A stretch of DNA of 64,000 nt. Source: Lasioglossum baleicum. Its lineage: Eukaryota; Arthropoda; Insecta; Hymenoptera; Halictidae. The notes below the pieces were generated by a model that worked only from the letters and a program-made list of their open reading frames with translations, did not search any database and was not told the origin of the DNA. This document shows positions 21,312 through 33,783 of this stretch, piece after piece. The translations under genes were made by a program, and so were the position numbers. How positions within the stretch are numbered: the stretch's first letter is position 1; every line of letters begins with the position of its first letter. The stretch spans positions 186,001-250,000 of the forward strand of contig NW_027469111.1 of the NCBI RefSeq assembly GCF_051020765.1, read 5' to 3'.

Positions 21312-22275
21312 ATGCATGCGCATAAGTTAAATTACCTGCATACCGCCGTTTCCTCAAACTGTGTGCTCATATCTGTCACTGGGAGGATCGCAGTGCCACC
21401 ACTGCGAGGAGGCCCAGGACTCTGCGCGGCATACGCTGGAAGAATGTCCAGCGTGGTCGGCACCGCACAGAGACCTAAGGGGCGTTATTGGGATGGACCT
21501 CTCGTTGCCGGTCGTGGTCGACCACATGATCGGCAGCGAGAGGTCAAGAGCAGCGTTTGCCTCCTTCTGCGAGATTGTGATAACGCAGAAGGAGGCAGCG
21601 GAAAGGGAGAGGGAAGACGACCCCCTCTCCGCCAGGAGGTTAGCATCGGCGGGGCAACCACGACGAGGCCGACGGCCCCCTGTAAGGGGCCGCAGACGTA
21701 ATGGCGGCGGTGGGACTACTTAATACTTCCACCGCCGCCAAGGGGGGCTGGCCGTTAAGGCGCCCCCGGCGTGGGCAGGTCGCGGGAGGCGAGGTGGAGC
21801 AATAATCCCCTCCCCCCTCTACAAAGATGAGACCTGCCGGTCGACCCCCCTCCTTTTATTTTATAATATTTCATTTTATCCTATATATATTTTATATTCT
21901 ATATTATAAATTTTATCTTTATCTTTTAATCCCCTTTATTTTGCCCCACTTCTTATGTTTGTTGTGTTTTGTCCATTGTATTTATTTACTTATTATTATT
22001 TATTTATTTATTGACTTTCATTTTATCTATTTTATCTAGACACGTTTTCATTTATTGATTTTATCTATTATTTTATCGTATTTTTAAGTTTTATGCGGGT
22101 CGACGTTGGGGGTGGGACGGGGGGAGGGGACAGACGCGAGCCGGAACTCGCCTCTGTCCCCTCCTTGTCGCGTGCGGAAAAAAATACAATGCACCGTGTA
22201 CGAGTATTTGCACATGTATAAAAATCGGATGGCGCGGTAACAAAAATTCTAAATTATACAGCACAAGTTGCAGCA
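21312..22275 (+). repeat. Satellite monomer M23 (964 bp, class I, TAA stop)
   Basis: RT remnant 21376..21723, class I, with ATCTGTCACTG. The spacer has TCTAGACACG. Counterpart M28. Confidence 0.95.
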
Positions 22276-23240
22276 ATGCATGCGCATAAGTTAAATTACC
22301 TACATACCGCCGTTTCCTCAAACTGTGTGTTCATATCTGGCACTGGGAGGATCGCAGTGCCACCACTGCGAGGAGGCCCAGGACTCTGCGCGGCATACGC
22401 TGGAAGAATGTCCAGCTTGGTCGGCACCGCACAGAGACCTAAGGGGCGTTATTGGTATGGACCTCTCGTTGCCGGTCGTGGTCGACCACATGATCGGCAG
22501 CGAGAGGTCAAGAGCAGCGTTTGCCTCCTTCTGCGAGATTGTGATAACGCAGAAGGAGGCAGCGGAAAGGGAGAGGGAAGCCGACCCGCTCTCCACCAGG
22601 AGGCTAGCATCGGCGGGGCAACCCCGACGAGGCCGACGGCCCCCTGTAAGGGGCCGCAGACGTAATGGCGGCGGTGGGACTACTTAGTACTTCCACCGCC
22701 GCCAAGGGGGGCTGGCCGTTAAGGCGCCCCTGAGGTGGGCAGGTCGCGGGGGGCGAGGTGGAGCAATAATCCCCTCCCCCCTCTACAAAGATGAGACCTG
22801 CCGGTCGATCCCCCTCCTTTTATTTTATAATATTTCATTTTATCCTATATACATTTTATATTCTATATTATAAATTTTATCTTTATCTTTTAATCCCCTT
22901 TATTTTGCCCCCTCTTCTTATGTTTGTTGTGTTTTGTCCATTGTATTTATTTACTTATTATTATTTATTTATTTATTGACTTTTATTTTATCTATTTTAT
23001 CTACACACGTTTTCATTTATTGATTTTATCTATTATTTTATCGTATTTTTAAGTTTTATGCGGGTCCACGTGGGGGTTGGGACGGGGGGAGGGGACAGAC
23101 GCGAGCCGGAACTCGCCTCTGTCCCCTCCTTGTCGCGTGCGGAAAAAAATACAATGCAGCGTGTACGAGTATTTGCACATGTATAAAAATCGGATGGCGC
23201 GGTGACAAAAATTCTAAATTATACAGCACAAGTTGCAGCA
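22276..23240 (+). repeat. Satellite monomer M24 (965 bp, class I)
   Basis: RT remnant 22340..22687, class I, CCAGCTTGG type. The spacer has TCTACACACG and GGGTCCACGTGG. Counterpart M29. Confidence 0.95.
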
Positions 23241-24205
23241 ATGCATGCGCATAAGTTAAATTACCTGCATACAGCCGTTTCCTCAAACTGTGTGTTCATA
23301 ACTGGCACTGGGAGGATCGCAGTGCCACCACTGCGAGGAGGCCCAGGACTCTGCGCGGCATACGCTGGAAGAATGTCCAGCTTGGTCGGCACCGCACAGA
23401 GACCTAAGGGGCGTTATTGGTATGGACCTCTCGTTGCCGGTCGTGGTCGACCACATGATCGGCAGCGAGAGGTCAAGAGCAGCGTTTGCCTCCTTCTGCG
23501 AGATTGTGATAACGCAGAAGGAGGCAGCGGAAAGGGAGAGGGAAGCCGACCCGCTCTCCACCAGGAGGCTAGCATCGGCGGGGCAACCCCGACGAGGCCG
23601 ACGGCCCCCTGTAAGGGGCCGCAGACGTAATGGCGGCGGTGGGACTACTTAGTACTTCCACCGCCGCCAAGGGGGGCTGGCCGTTAAGGCGCCCCTGAGG
23701 TGGGCAGGTCGCGGGGGGCGTGGTGGAGCAATAATCCCCTCCCCCCTCTACAAAGATGCGACCTGCCGGTCGACCCCCCTCCTTTTATTTTATAATATTT
23801 CATTTTATCCTATATATATTTTATATTCTATATTATAAATTTTATCTTTATCTATTATTCCCCTTTATTTTGCCACCCCTTCTTATGTTTGTTGTGTTTT
23901 GTCCATTGTATTTATTTACTTATTATTATTTATTTATTTATTGACTTTCATTTTATCTATTTTATCTATACACGTTTTCATTTATTGATTTTATCTATTA
24001 TTTTATCGTATTTTTAAGTTTTATGCGGGTCGACGTTGGGGGTGGGACGGGGGGAGGGGACAGACGCGAGCCGGAACTCGCCTCTGTCCCCTCCTTGTCG
24101 CGTGCGGAAAAAAATACAATGCACCGTGTACGAGTATTTGCACATGTATAAAAATCGGATGGCGCGGTAACAAAAATTCTAAATTATACAGCACAAGTTG
24201 CAGCA
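23241..24205 (+). repeat. Satellite monomer M25 (965 bp, class I)
   Basis: RT remnant 23305..23652, class I, M12-like. The spacer is M15-like (GATGCGACC, GTTGGGGG). The 5' part matches M30. Confidence 0.95.
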
Positions 24206-25170
24206 ATGCATGCGCATAAGTTAAATTACCTACATACCGCCGTTTCCTCAAACTGTGTGTTCATATCTGGCACTGGGAGGATCGCAGTGCCACCACTGCG
24301 AGGAGGCCCAGGGCTCTGCGCGGCATACGCTGGAAGAATGTCCAGCGTGGTCGGCACCGCACAGAGACCTAAGGGGCGTTATTGGGATGGACCTCTCGTT
24401 GCCGGTCGTGGTCGACCACATGATCGGCAGCGAGAGGTCAAGAGCAGCGTTTGCCTCCTTCTGCGAGATTGTGATAACGCAGAAGGAGGCAGCGGAAAGG
24501 GAGAGGGAAGCCGGCCCCCTCTCCGCCAGGTGGTTAGCATCGGTGGGGCCAACCTCGACGAGGTCGACGGCCCCCTGTAAGGGGCCGCAGACGTAATGGC
24601 GGCGGTGGGACTACTTAGTACTTCCACCGCCGCCAAGGGGGACTGGCCGTTAAGGCGCCCCCGGCGTGGGCAGGTCGCGGGAGGCGAGGTGGAGCAATAA
24701 TCCCCTCCCCCCCTCTACAAAGATGAGACCTGCCGGTCGACCCCCCTCCTTTTATTTTATAATATTTCATTTTATCCTATATATATTTTATATTCTATAT
24801 TATAAATTTTATCTTTATCTTTTAATCCCCTTTATTTTGCCCCACTTCTTATGTTTGTTGTGTTTTGTCCAGTATAATTATTTATTTATTATTATTCATT
24901 TATTTATTGACTTTTATTTTATCTATTTTATCTATACACGTTTTCATTTATTGATTTTATCTATTATTTTATCGTATTTTTAGTTTTATGCGGGCCGACC
25001 TGGGGGGCGGGACGGGGGGAGGGGACAGACGCGAGCCGGAACTCGCCTCTGTCCCCTCCTTGTCGCGTGCGGAAAAAAATACAATGCAGCGTGTACGAGT
25101 ATTTGCACATGTATAAAAATCGGATGGCGCGGTAACAAAAATTCTAAATTATACAGCACAAGTTGCAGCA
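24206..25170 (+). repeat. Satellite monomer M26 (965 bp, class II)
   Basis: RT remnant 24270..24596, class II. Near-copy of M21; differs for example by TTATTCATTT in the A+T block. Confidence 0.95.
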
Positions 25171-26135
25171 ATGCATGCGCATAAGTTAAATTACCTGCAT
25201 ACAGCCGTTTCCTCAAACTGTGTGCTCATATCTGGCACTGGGAGGATCGCAGTGCCACCACTGCGAGGAGGCCCAGGACTCTGCGCGGCATACGCTGGAA
25301 GAATGTCCAGCGTGGTCGGCACCGCACAGAGACCTAAGGGGCGTTATTGGGATGGACCTCTCGTTGCCGGTCGTGGTCGACCACATGATCGGCAGCGAGA
25401 GGTCAAGAGCAGCGTTTGCCTCCTTCTGCGAGATTGTGATAACGCAGAAGGAGGCAGCGGAAAGGGAGAGGGAAGACGACCCCCTCTCCGCCAGGAGGTT
25501 AGCATCGGCGGGGCAACCCCGACGAGGCCGACGGCCCCCTGTAAGGGGCCGCAGACGTAATGGCGGCGGTGGGACTACTTAATACTTCCACCGCCGCCAA
25601 GGGGGGCTGGCCGTTAAGGCGCCCCCGGCGTGGGCGGGTCGCGGGAGGCGAGGTGGAGCAATAATCCCCTCCCCCCCTCTACAAAGATGAGACCTGCCGG
25701 TCGACCCCCCTCCTTTTATTTTATAATATTTCATTTTATCCTATATATATTTTATATTCTATATTATAAATTTTATCTTTATCTTTTAATCCCCTTTATT
25801 TTGCCCCACTTCTTATGTTTGTTGTGTTTTGTCCATTGTATTTATTTACTTATTATTATTTATTTATTTATTGACTTTTATTTTATCTATTTTATCTATA
25901 CACGTTTTCATTTATTGATTTTATCTATTATTTTATTGTATTTTTAAGTTTTATGCGGGTCGACGTGGGGGGTGGGACGGGGGGAGGGGACAGACGCGAG
26001 CCGGAACTCGCCTCTGTCCCCTCCTTGTCGCGTGCGGAAAAAAATACAATGCAGCGTGTACGAGTATTTGCACATGTATAAAAATCGGATGGCGCGGTTA
26101 CAAAAATTCTAAATTATACAGCACAAGTTGCAGCA
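25171..26135 (+). repeat. Satellite monomer M27 (965 bp, class I, TAA stop)
   Basis: RT remnant 25235..25582, class I. Near-copy of M22 with one extra C in the C-tract. Confidence 0.95.
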
Positions 26136-27099
26136 ATGCATGCGCATAAGTTAAATTACCTGCATACCGCCGTTTCCTCAAACTGTGTGCTCATATCTGT
26201 CACTGGGAGGATCGCAGTGCCACCACTGCGAGGAGGCCCAGGACTCTGCGCGGCATACGCTGGAAGAATGTCCAGCGTGGTCGGCACCGCACAGAGACCT
26301 AAGGGGCGTTATTGGGATGGACCTCTCGTTGCCGGTCGTGGTCGACCACATGATCGGCAGCGAGAGGTCAAGAGCAGCGTTTGCCTCCTTCTGCGAGATT
26401 GTGATAACGCAGAAGGAGGCAGCGGAAAGGGAGAGGGAAGACGACCCCCTCTCCGCCAGGAGGTTAGCATCGGCGGGGCGACCACGACGAGGCCGACGGC
26501 CCCCTGTAAGGGGCCGCAGACGTAATGGCGGCGGTGGGACTACTTAATACTTCCACCGCCGCCAAGGGGGGCTGGCCGTTAAGGCGCCCCCGGCGTGGGC
26601 AGGTCGCGGGAGGCGAGGTGGAGCAATAATCCCCTCCCCCCTCTACAAAGATGAGACCTGCCGGTCGACCCCCCTCCTTTTATTTTATAATATTTCATTT
26701 TATCCTATATATATTTTATATTCTATATTATAAATTTTATCTTTATCTTTTAATCCCCTTTATTTTGCCCCACTTCTTATGTTTGTTGTGTTTTGTCCAT
26801 TGTATTTATTTACTTATTATTATTTATTTATTTATTGACTTTCATTTTATCTATTTTATCTAGACACGTTTTCATTTATTGATTTTATCTATTATTTTAT
26901 CGTATTTTTAAGTTTTATGCGGGTCGACGTTGGGGGTGGGACGGGGGGAGGGGACAGACGCGAGCCGGAACTCGCCTCTGTCCCCTCCTTGTCGCGTGCG
27001 GAAAAAAATACAATGCACCGTGTACGAGTATTTGCACATGTATAAAAATCGGATGGCGCGGTAACAAAAATTCTAAATTATACAGCACAAGTTGCAGCA
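26136..27099 (+). repeat. Satellite monomer M28 (964 bp, class I, TAA stop)
   Basis: RT remnant 26200..26547, class I. Near-copy of M23, with GGGCGACCA instead of GGGCAACCA. Confidence 0.95.
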
Positions 27100-28064
27100 A
27101 TGCATGCGCATAAGTTAAATTACCTACATACCGCCGTTTCCTCAAACTGTGTGTTCATATCTGGCACTGGGAGGATCGCAGTGCCACCACTGCGAGGAGG
27201 CCCAGGACTCTGCGCGGCATACGCTGGAAGAATGTCCAGCTTGGTCGGCACCGCACAGAGACCTAAGGGGCGTTATTGGTATGGACCTCTCGTTGCCGGT
27301 CGTGGTCGACCACATGATCGGCAGCGAGAGGTCAAGAGCAGCGTTTGCCTCCTTCTGCGAGATTGTGATAACGCAGAAGGAGGCAGCGGAAAGGGAGAGG
27401 GAAGCCGACCCGCTCTCCACCAGGAGGCTAGCATCGGCGGGGCAACCCCGACGAGGCCGACGGCCCCCTGTAAGGGGCCGCAGACGTAATGGCGGCGGTG
27501 GGACTACTTAGTACTTCCACCGCCGCCAAGGGGGGCTGGCCGTTAAGGCGCCCCTGAGGTGGGCAGGTCGCGGGGGGCGAGGTGGAGCAATAATCCCCTC
27601 CCCCCTCTACAAAGATGAGACCTGCCGGTCGATCCCCCTCCTTTTATTTTATAATATTTCATTTTATCCTATATACATTTTATATTCTATATTATAAATT
27701 TTATCTTTATCTTTTAATCCCCTTTATTTTGCCCCCTCTTCTTATGTTTGTTGTGTTTTGTCCATTGTATTTATTTACTTATTATTATTTATTTATTTAT
27801 TGACTTTTATTTTATCTATTTTATCTACACACGTTTTCATTTATTGATTTTATCTATTGTTTTATCGTATTTTTAAGTTTTATGCGGGTCCACGTGGGGG
27901 TTGGGACGGGGGGAGGGGACAGACGCGAGCCGGAACTCGCCTCTGTCCCCTCCTTGTCGCGTGCGGAAAAAAATACAATGCAGCGTGTACGAGTATTTGC
28001 ACATGTATAAAAATCGGATGGCGCGGTGACAAAAATTCTAAATTATACAGCACAAGTTGCAGCA
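27100..28064 (+). repeat. Satellite monomer M29 (965 bp, class I)
   Basis: RT remnant 27164..27511, class I. Near-copy of M24. Confidence 0.95.
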
Positions 28065-29030
28065 ATGCATGCGCATAAGTTAAATTACCTGCATACAGCC
28101 GTTTCCTCAAACTGTGTGTTCATAACTGGCACTGGGAGGATCGCAGTGCCACCACTGCGAGGAGGCCCAGGACTCTGCGCGGCATACGCTGGAAGAATGT
28201 CCAGCTTGGTCGGCACCGCACAGAGACCTAAGGGGCGTTATTGGTATGGACCTCTCGTTGCCGGTCGTGGTCGACCACATGATCGGCAGCGAGAGGTCAA
28301 GAGCAGCGTTTGCCTCCTTCTGCGAGATTGTGATAACGCAGAAGGAGGCAGCGGAAAGGGAGAGGGAAGCCGACCCGCTCTCCACCAGGAGGCTAGCATC
28401 GGCGGGGCAACCCCGACGAGGCCGACGGCCCCCTGTAAGGGGCCGCAGACGTAATGGCGGCGGTGGGACTACTTAATACTTCCACCGCCGCCAAGGGGGG
28501 CTGGCCGTTAAGGCGCCCCCGGCGTGGGCGGGTCGCGGGAGGCGAGGTGGAGCAATAATCCCCTCCCCCCCTCTACAAAGATGAGACCTGCCGGTCGACC
28601 CCCCTCCTTTTATTTTATAATATTTCATTTTATCCTATATATATTTTATATTCTATATTATAAATTTTATCTTTATCTTTTAATCCCCTTTATTTTGCCA
28701 CCCCTTCTTATGTTTGTTGTGTTTTGTCCATTGTATTTATTTACTTATTATTATTTATTTATTTATTGACTTTTATTTTATCTATTTTATCTATACACGT
28801 TTTCATTTATTGATTTTATCTATTATTTTATTGTATTTTTAAGTTTTATGCGGGTCGACGTGGGGGGTGGGACGGGGGGAGGGGACAGACGCGAGCCGGA
28901 ACTCGCCTCTGTCCCCTCCTTGTCGCGTGCGGAAAAAAATACAATGCAGCGTGTACGAGTATTTGCACATGTATAAAAATCGGATGGCGCGGTTACAAAA
29001 ATTCTAAATTATACAGCACAAGTTGCAGCA
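28065..29030 (+). repeat. Satellite monomer M30 (966 bp, class I, mosaic)
   Basis: RT remnant 28129..28476. M25-like up to the CTCCACCAGG at 28380, then M20-like (TAA stop, CCGGCGTGGGCGGG). The switch lies between these markers. Confidence 0.95.
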
Positions 29031-29995
29031 ATGCATGCGCATAAGTTAAATTACCTGCATACCGCCGTTTCCTCAAACTGTGTGCTCATATCTGTCACTG
29101 GGAGGATCGCAGTGCCACCACTGCGAGGAGGCCCAGGACTCTGCGCGGCATACGCTGGAAGAATGTCCAGCTTGGTCGGCACCGCACAGAGACCTAAGGG
29201 GCGTTATTGGTATGGACCTCTCGTTGCCGGTCGTGGTCGACCACATGATCGGCAGCGAGAGGTCAAGAGCAGCGTTTGCCTCCTTCTGCGAGATTGTGAT
29301 AACGCAGAAGGAGGCAGCGGAAAGGGAGAGGGAAGCCGACCCGCTCTCCACCAGGAGGCTAGCATCGGCGGGGCAACCCCGACGAGGCCGACGGCCCCCT
29401 GTAAGGGGCCGCAGACGTAATGGCGGCGGTGGGACTACTTAGTACTTCCACCGCCGCCAAGGGGGGCTGGCCGTTAAGGCGCCCCTGAGGTGGGCAGGTC
29501 GCGGGGGGCGTGGTGGAGCAATAATCCCCTCCCCCCTCTACAAAGATGAGACCTGCCGGTCGATCCCCCTCCTTTTATTTTATAATATTTCATTTTATCC
29601 TATATACATTTTATATTCTATATTATAAATTTTATCTTTATCTTTTAATCCCCTTTATTTTGCCCCCTCTTCTTATGTTTGTTGTGTTTTGTCCATTGTA
29701 TTTATTTACTTATTATTATTTATTTATTTATTGACTATTATTTTATCTATTTTATCTATACACGTTTTCATTTATTGATTTTATCTATTATTTTATCGTA
29801 TTTTTAAGTTTTATGCGGGTCGACGTGGGGGTTGGGACGGGGGGAGGGGACAGACGCGAGCCGGAACTCGCCTCTGTCCCCTCCTTGTCGCGTGCGGAAA
29901 AAAATGGAATGCAGCGTGTACGAGTATTTGCACATGTATAAAAATCGGATGGCGCGGTAACAAAAATTCTAAATTATACAGCACAAGTTGCAGCA
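29031..29995 (+). repeat. Satellite monomer M31 (965 bp, class I, mosaic)
   Basis: RT remnant 29095..29442. It begins like M28 (GTGCTCATATCTGTCAC) and switches to the CCAGCTTGG type before 29172. The trailer has GCGTGGTGG as in M25. Confidence 0.95.
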
Positions 29996-30888
29996 ATGCA
30001 TGCGCATAAGTTAAATAACCTGCATACAGCCGTTTCCTCAAACTGTGTGTTCATAACTGGCACTGGGAGGATCGCAGTGCCACCACTGCGAGGAGGCCCA
30101 GGACTCTGCGCGGCATACGCTGGAAGAATGTCCAGCGTGGTCGGCACCGCGCAGAGACCTAAGGGGCGTTATTGGGATGGACCTCTCGTTGCCGGTCGTG
30201 ATCGACCACATGATCGGCAGCGAGAGGTCAAGAGCAGCGTTTGCCTCCTTCTGCGAGATTGTGATAACGCAGAAGGAGGCAACGGAAAGGGAGAGGGAAG
30301 CCGACCCGCTCTCCGCCAGGAGGCTAGCATCGGCGGGGCAACCCCGACGAGGCCGACGGTCCCCTGTAAGGGGCCGCAGACGTAATGGCGGCGGTGGGAC
30401 TACTTAGTACTTCCACCGCCGCCAAGGGGGGCTGGCCGTTAAGGCGCCCCTGAGGTGGGCAGGTCGCGGGGGGCGAGGTGGAGCAATAATCCCCTCCCCC
30501 CCTCTACAAAGATGAGACCTGCCGGTGGATCCCCCTCCTTTTATTTTATAATATTTCATTTTATCCTATATATATTTTATATTCTATATTATAAATTTTA
30601 TCTTTATCTTCTAATCCCCTTTATTTTGCCACCCCTTCTTATGTTTGTTGTGTTTTGTCCAGTATATTTATTTACTTATTATTATTTATTTATTTATTGA
30701 CTTTTATTTTATCTATTTTATCTATACACGTTTTCATTTATTGATTTCGCGAGCCGAAACTCGCCTCTGTCCCCTTCTTGTCGCGTGCGGAAAAAAATAC
30801 AATGCAGCGTGTACGAGTATTTGCACATGTATAAAAATCGTATGGCGCGGTGACAAAAATTCTAAATTATACAGCACAAGTTGCAGCA
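29996..30888 (+). repeat. Satellite monomer M32 (893 bp, 72-bp deletion)
   Basis: RT remnant 30060..30407, class I. Deletion junction 30747/30748, identical to M13 and M18. Private change GTGATCGACC destroys one side of the palindrome. Confidence 0.95.
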
Positions 30889-31853
30889 ATGCATGCGCAT
30901 AAGTTAAATTACCTGCATACAGCCGTTTCCTCAAACTGTGTGTTCATAACTGGCACTGGGAGGATCGCAGTGCCACCACTGCGAGGAGGCCCAGGACTCT
31001 GCGCGGCATACGCTGGAAGAATGTCCAGCTTGGTCGGCACCGCACAGAGACCTAAGGGGCGTTATTGGTATGGACCTCTCGTTGCCGGTCGTGGTCGACC
31101 ACATGATCGGCAGCGAGAGGTCAAGAGCAGCGTTTGCCTCCTTCTGCGAGATTGTGATAACGCAGAAGGAGGCAGCGGAAAGGGAGAGGGAAGCCGACCC
31201 GCTCTCCACCAGGAGGCTAGCATCGGCGGGGCAACCCCGACGAGGCCGACGGCCCCCTCTAAGGGGCCGCAGACGTAATGGCGGCGGTGGGACTACTTAG
31301 TACTTCCACCGCCGCCAAGGGGGGCTGGCCGTTAAGGCGCCCCTGAGGTGGGCAGGTCGCGGGGGGCGAGGTGGAGCAATAATCCCCTCCCCCCTCTACA
31401 AAGATGAGACCTGCCGGTCGATCCCCCTCCTTTTATTTTATAATATTTCATTTTATCCTATATACATTTTATATTCTATATTATAATTTTTATCTTTATC
31501 TTTTAATCCCCTTTATTTTGCCCCCTCTTCTTATGTTTGTTGTGTTTTGTCCATTGTATTTATTTACTTATTATTATTTATTTATTTATTGACTTTTATT
31601 TTATCTATTTTATCTATACACGTTTTCATTTATTGATTTTATGTATTATTTTATCGTATTTTTAAGTTTTATGCGGGTCGACGTGGGGGTTGGGACGGGG
31701 GGAGGGGACAGACGCGAGCCGGAACTCGCCTCTGTCCCCTCCTTGTCGCGTGCGGAAAAAAATACAATGCAGCGTGTACGAGTATTTGCACATGTATAAA
31801 AATCGGATGGCGCGGTTACAAAAATTCTAAATTATACAGCATAAGTTGCAGCA
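30889..31853 (+). repeat. Satellite monomer M33 (965 bp, class I)
   Basis: RT remnant 30953..31300, class I; M14-like in remnant. Spacer end GTGGGGGTTGGG. Confidence 0.95.
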
Positions 31854-32818
31854 ATGCATGCGCATAAGTTAAATTACCTGCATACAGCCGTTTCCTCAAA
31901 CTGTGTGTTCATAACTGGCACTGGGAGGATCGCAGTGCCACCACTGCGAGGAGGCCCAGGACTCTGCGCGGCATACGCTGGAAGAATGTCCAGCTTGGTC
32001 GGCACCGCACAGAGACCTAAGGGGCGTTATTGGTATGGACCTCTCGTTGCCGGTCGTGGTCGACCACATGATCGGCAGCGAGAGGTCAAGAGCAGCGTTT
32101 GCCTCCTTCTGCGAGATTGTGATAACGCAGAAGGAGGCAGCGGAAAGGGAGAGGGAAGCCAACCCGCTCTCCACCAGGAGGCTAGCATCGGCGGGGCAAC
32201 CCCGACGAGGCCGACGGCCCCCTCTAAGGGGCCGCAGACGTAATGGCGGCGGTGGGACTACTTAGTACTTCCACCGCCGCCAAGGGGGGCTGGCCGTTAA
32301 GGCGCCCCTGAGGTGGGCAGGTCGCGGGGGGCGAGGTGGAGCAATAATCCCCTCCCCCCTCTACAAAGATGAGACCTGCCGGTCGATCCCCCTCCTTTTA
32401 TTTTATAATATTTCATTTTATCCTATATACATTTTATATTCTATATTATAAATTTTATCTTTATCTTTTAATCCCCTTTATTTTGCCCCCTCTTCTTATG
32501 TTTGTTGTGTTTTGTCCATTGTATTTATTTACTTATTATTATTTATTTATTTATTGACTTTTATTTTATCTATTTTATCTATACACGTTTTCATTTATTG
32601 ATTTTATCTATTATTTTATCGTATTTTTAAGTTTTATGCGGGTCGACGTGGGGGTTGGGACGGGGGGAGGGGACAGACGCGAGCCGGAACTCGCCTCTGT
32701 CCCCTCCTTGTCGCGTGCGGAAAAAAATACAATGCAGCGTGTACGAGTATTTGCACATGTATAAAAATCGGATGGCGCGGTAACAAAAATTCTAAATTAT
32801 ACAGCACAAGTTGCAGCA
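31854..32818 (+). repeat. Satellite monomer M34 (965 bp, class I)
   Basis: RT remnant 31918..32265, class I, with GAAGCCAACC and GCATAAGTTGCAG just upstream. Both markers recur in M48 and M50, 13.5 and 15.5 kb away. Confidence 0.95.
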
Positions 32819-33783
32819 ATGCATGCGCATAAGTTAAATAACCTGCATACAGCCGTTTCCTCAAACTGTGTGTTCATAACTGGCACTGGGAGGATCGCAG
32901 TGCCACCACTGCGAGGAGGCCCAGGACTCTGCGCGGCATACGCTGGAAGAATGTCCAGCGTGGTCGGCACCGCGCAGAGAGCTAAGGGGCGTTATTGGGA
33001 TGGACCTCTCGTTGCCGGTCGTGGTCGACCACATGATCGGCAGCGAGAGGTCAAGAGCAGCGTTTGCCTCCTTCTGCGAGATTGTGATAACGCAGAAGGA
33101 GGCAGCGGAAAGGGAGAGGGAAGCCGACCCGCTCTCCGCCAGGAGGCTAGCATCGGCGGGGCAACCCCGACGAGGCCGACGGTCCCCTGTAAGGGGCCGC
33201 AGACGTAATGGCGGTGGTGGGACTACTTAGTACTTCCACCGCCGCCAAGGGGGGCTGGCCGTTAAGGCGCTCCTGAGGTGGGCAGGTCGCGGGGGGCGAT
33301 GTGGAGCAATAATCCCCTCCCCCCTCTACAAAGATGAGACCTGCCGGTCGATCCCCCTCCTTTTATTTTTTAATATTTCATTTTATCCTATATACATTTT
33401 ATATTCTATATTATAAATTTTATCTTTATCTTTTAATCCCCTTTATTTTGCCCCCTCTTCTTATGTTTGTTGTGTTTTGTCCATTGTATTTATTTACTTA
33501 TTATTATTTATTTATTTATTGACTTTTGTTTTATCTATTTTATCTATACACGTTTTCATTTATTGATTTTATCTATTATTTTATCGTATTTTTAAGTTTT
33601 ATGCGGGTCGACGTGGGGGTTGGGACGGGGGGAGGGGACATACGCGAGCCGGAACTCGCCTCTGTCCCCTCCTTGTCGCGTGCGGAAAAAAATACAATGC
33701 AGCGTGTACGAGTATTTGCACATGTATAAAAATCGGATGGCGCGGTTACAAAAATTCTAAATTATACAGCACAAGTTGCAGCA
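32819..33783 (+). repeat. Satellite monomer M35 (965 bp, class I)
   Basis: RT remnant 32883..33230, class I, with AGAGAGCTAAGG (shared with M36 and M53). The hairpin left arm is GGCGGTGGTGG, a change that keeps a G-U pair. Confidence 0.95.

Larger units (their letters stand above)
19383..24205 (+). repeat. Five-monomer higher-order repeat, copy 1 (M21-M25)
   Basis: Five distinct monomer types in fixed order, recurring in M26-M30 at 4823-4824 bp. The order is class II with GGGCTCTGC, GTGCTCATATCTGG, GTGCTCATATCTGTC, CATATCTGG with CCAGCTTGG, then CATAACTGG with CCAGCTTGG. Confidence 0.9.
24206..29030 (+). repeat. Five-monomer higher-order repeat, copy 2 (M26-M30)
   Basis: Repeats M21-M25 with a handful of substitutions and one C-tract change. 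The last unit (M30) leaves the pattern in its 3' half. Confidence 0.9.
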
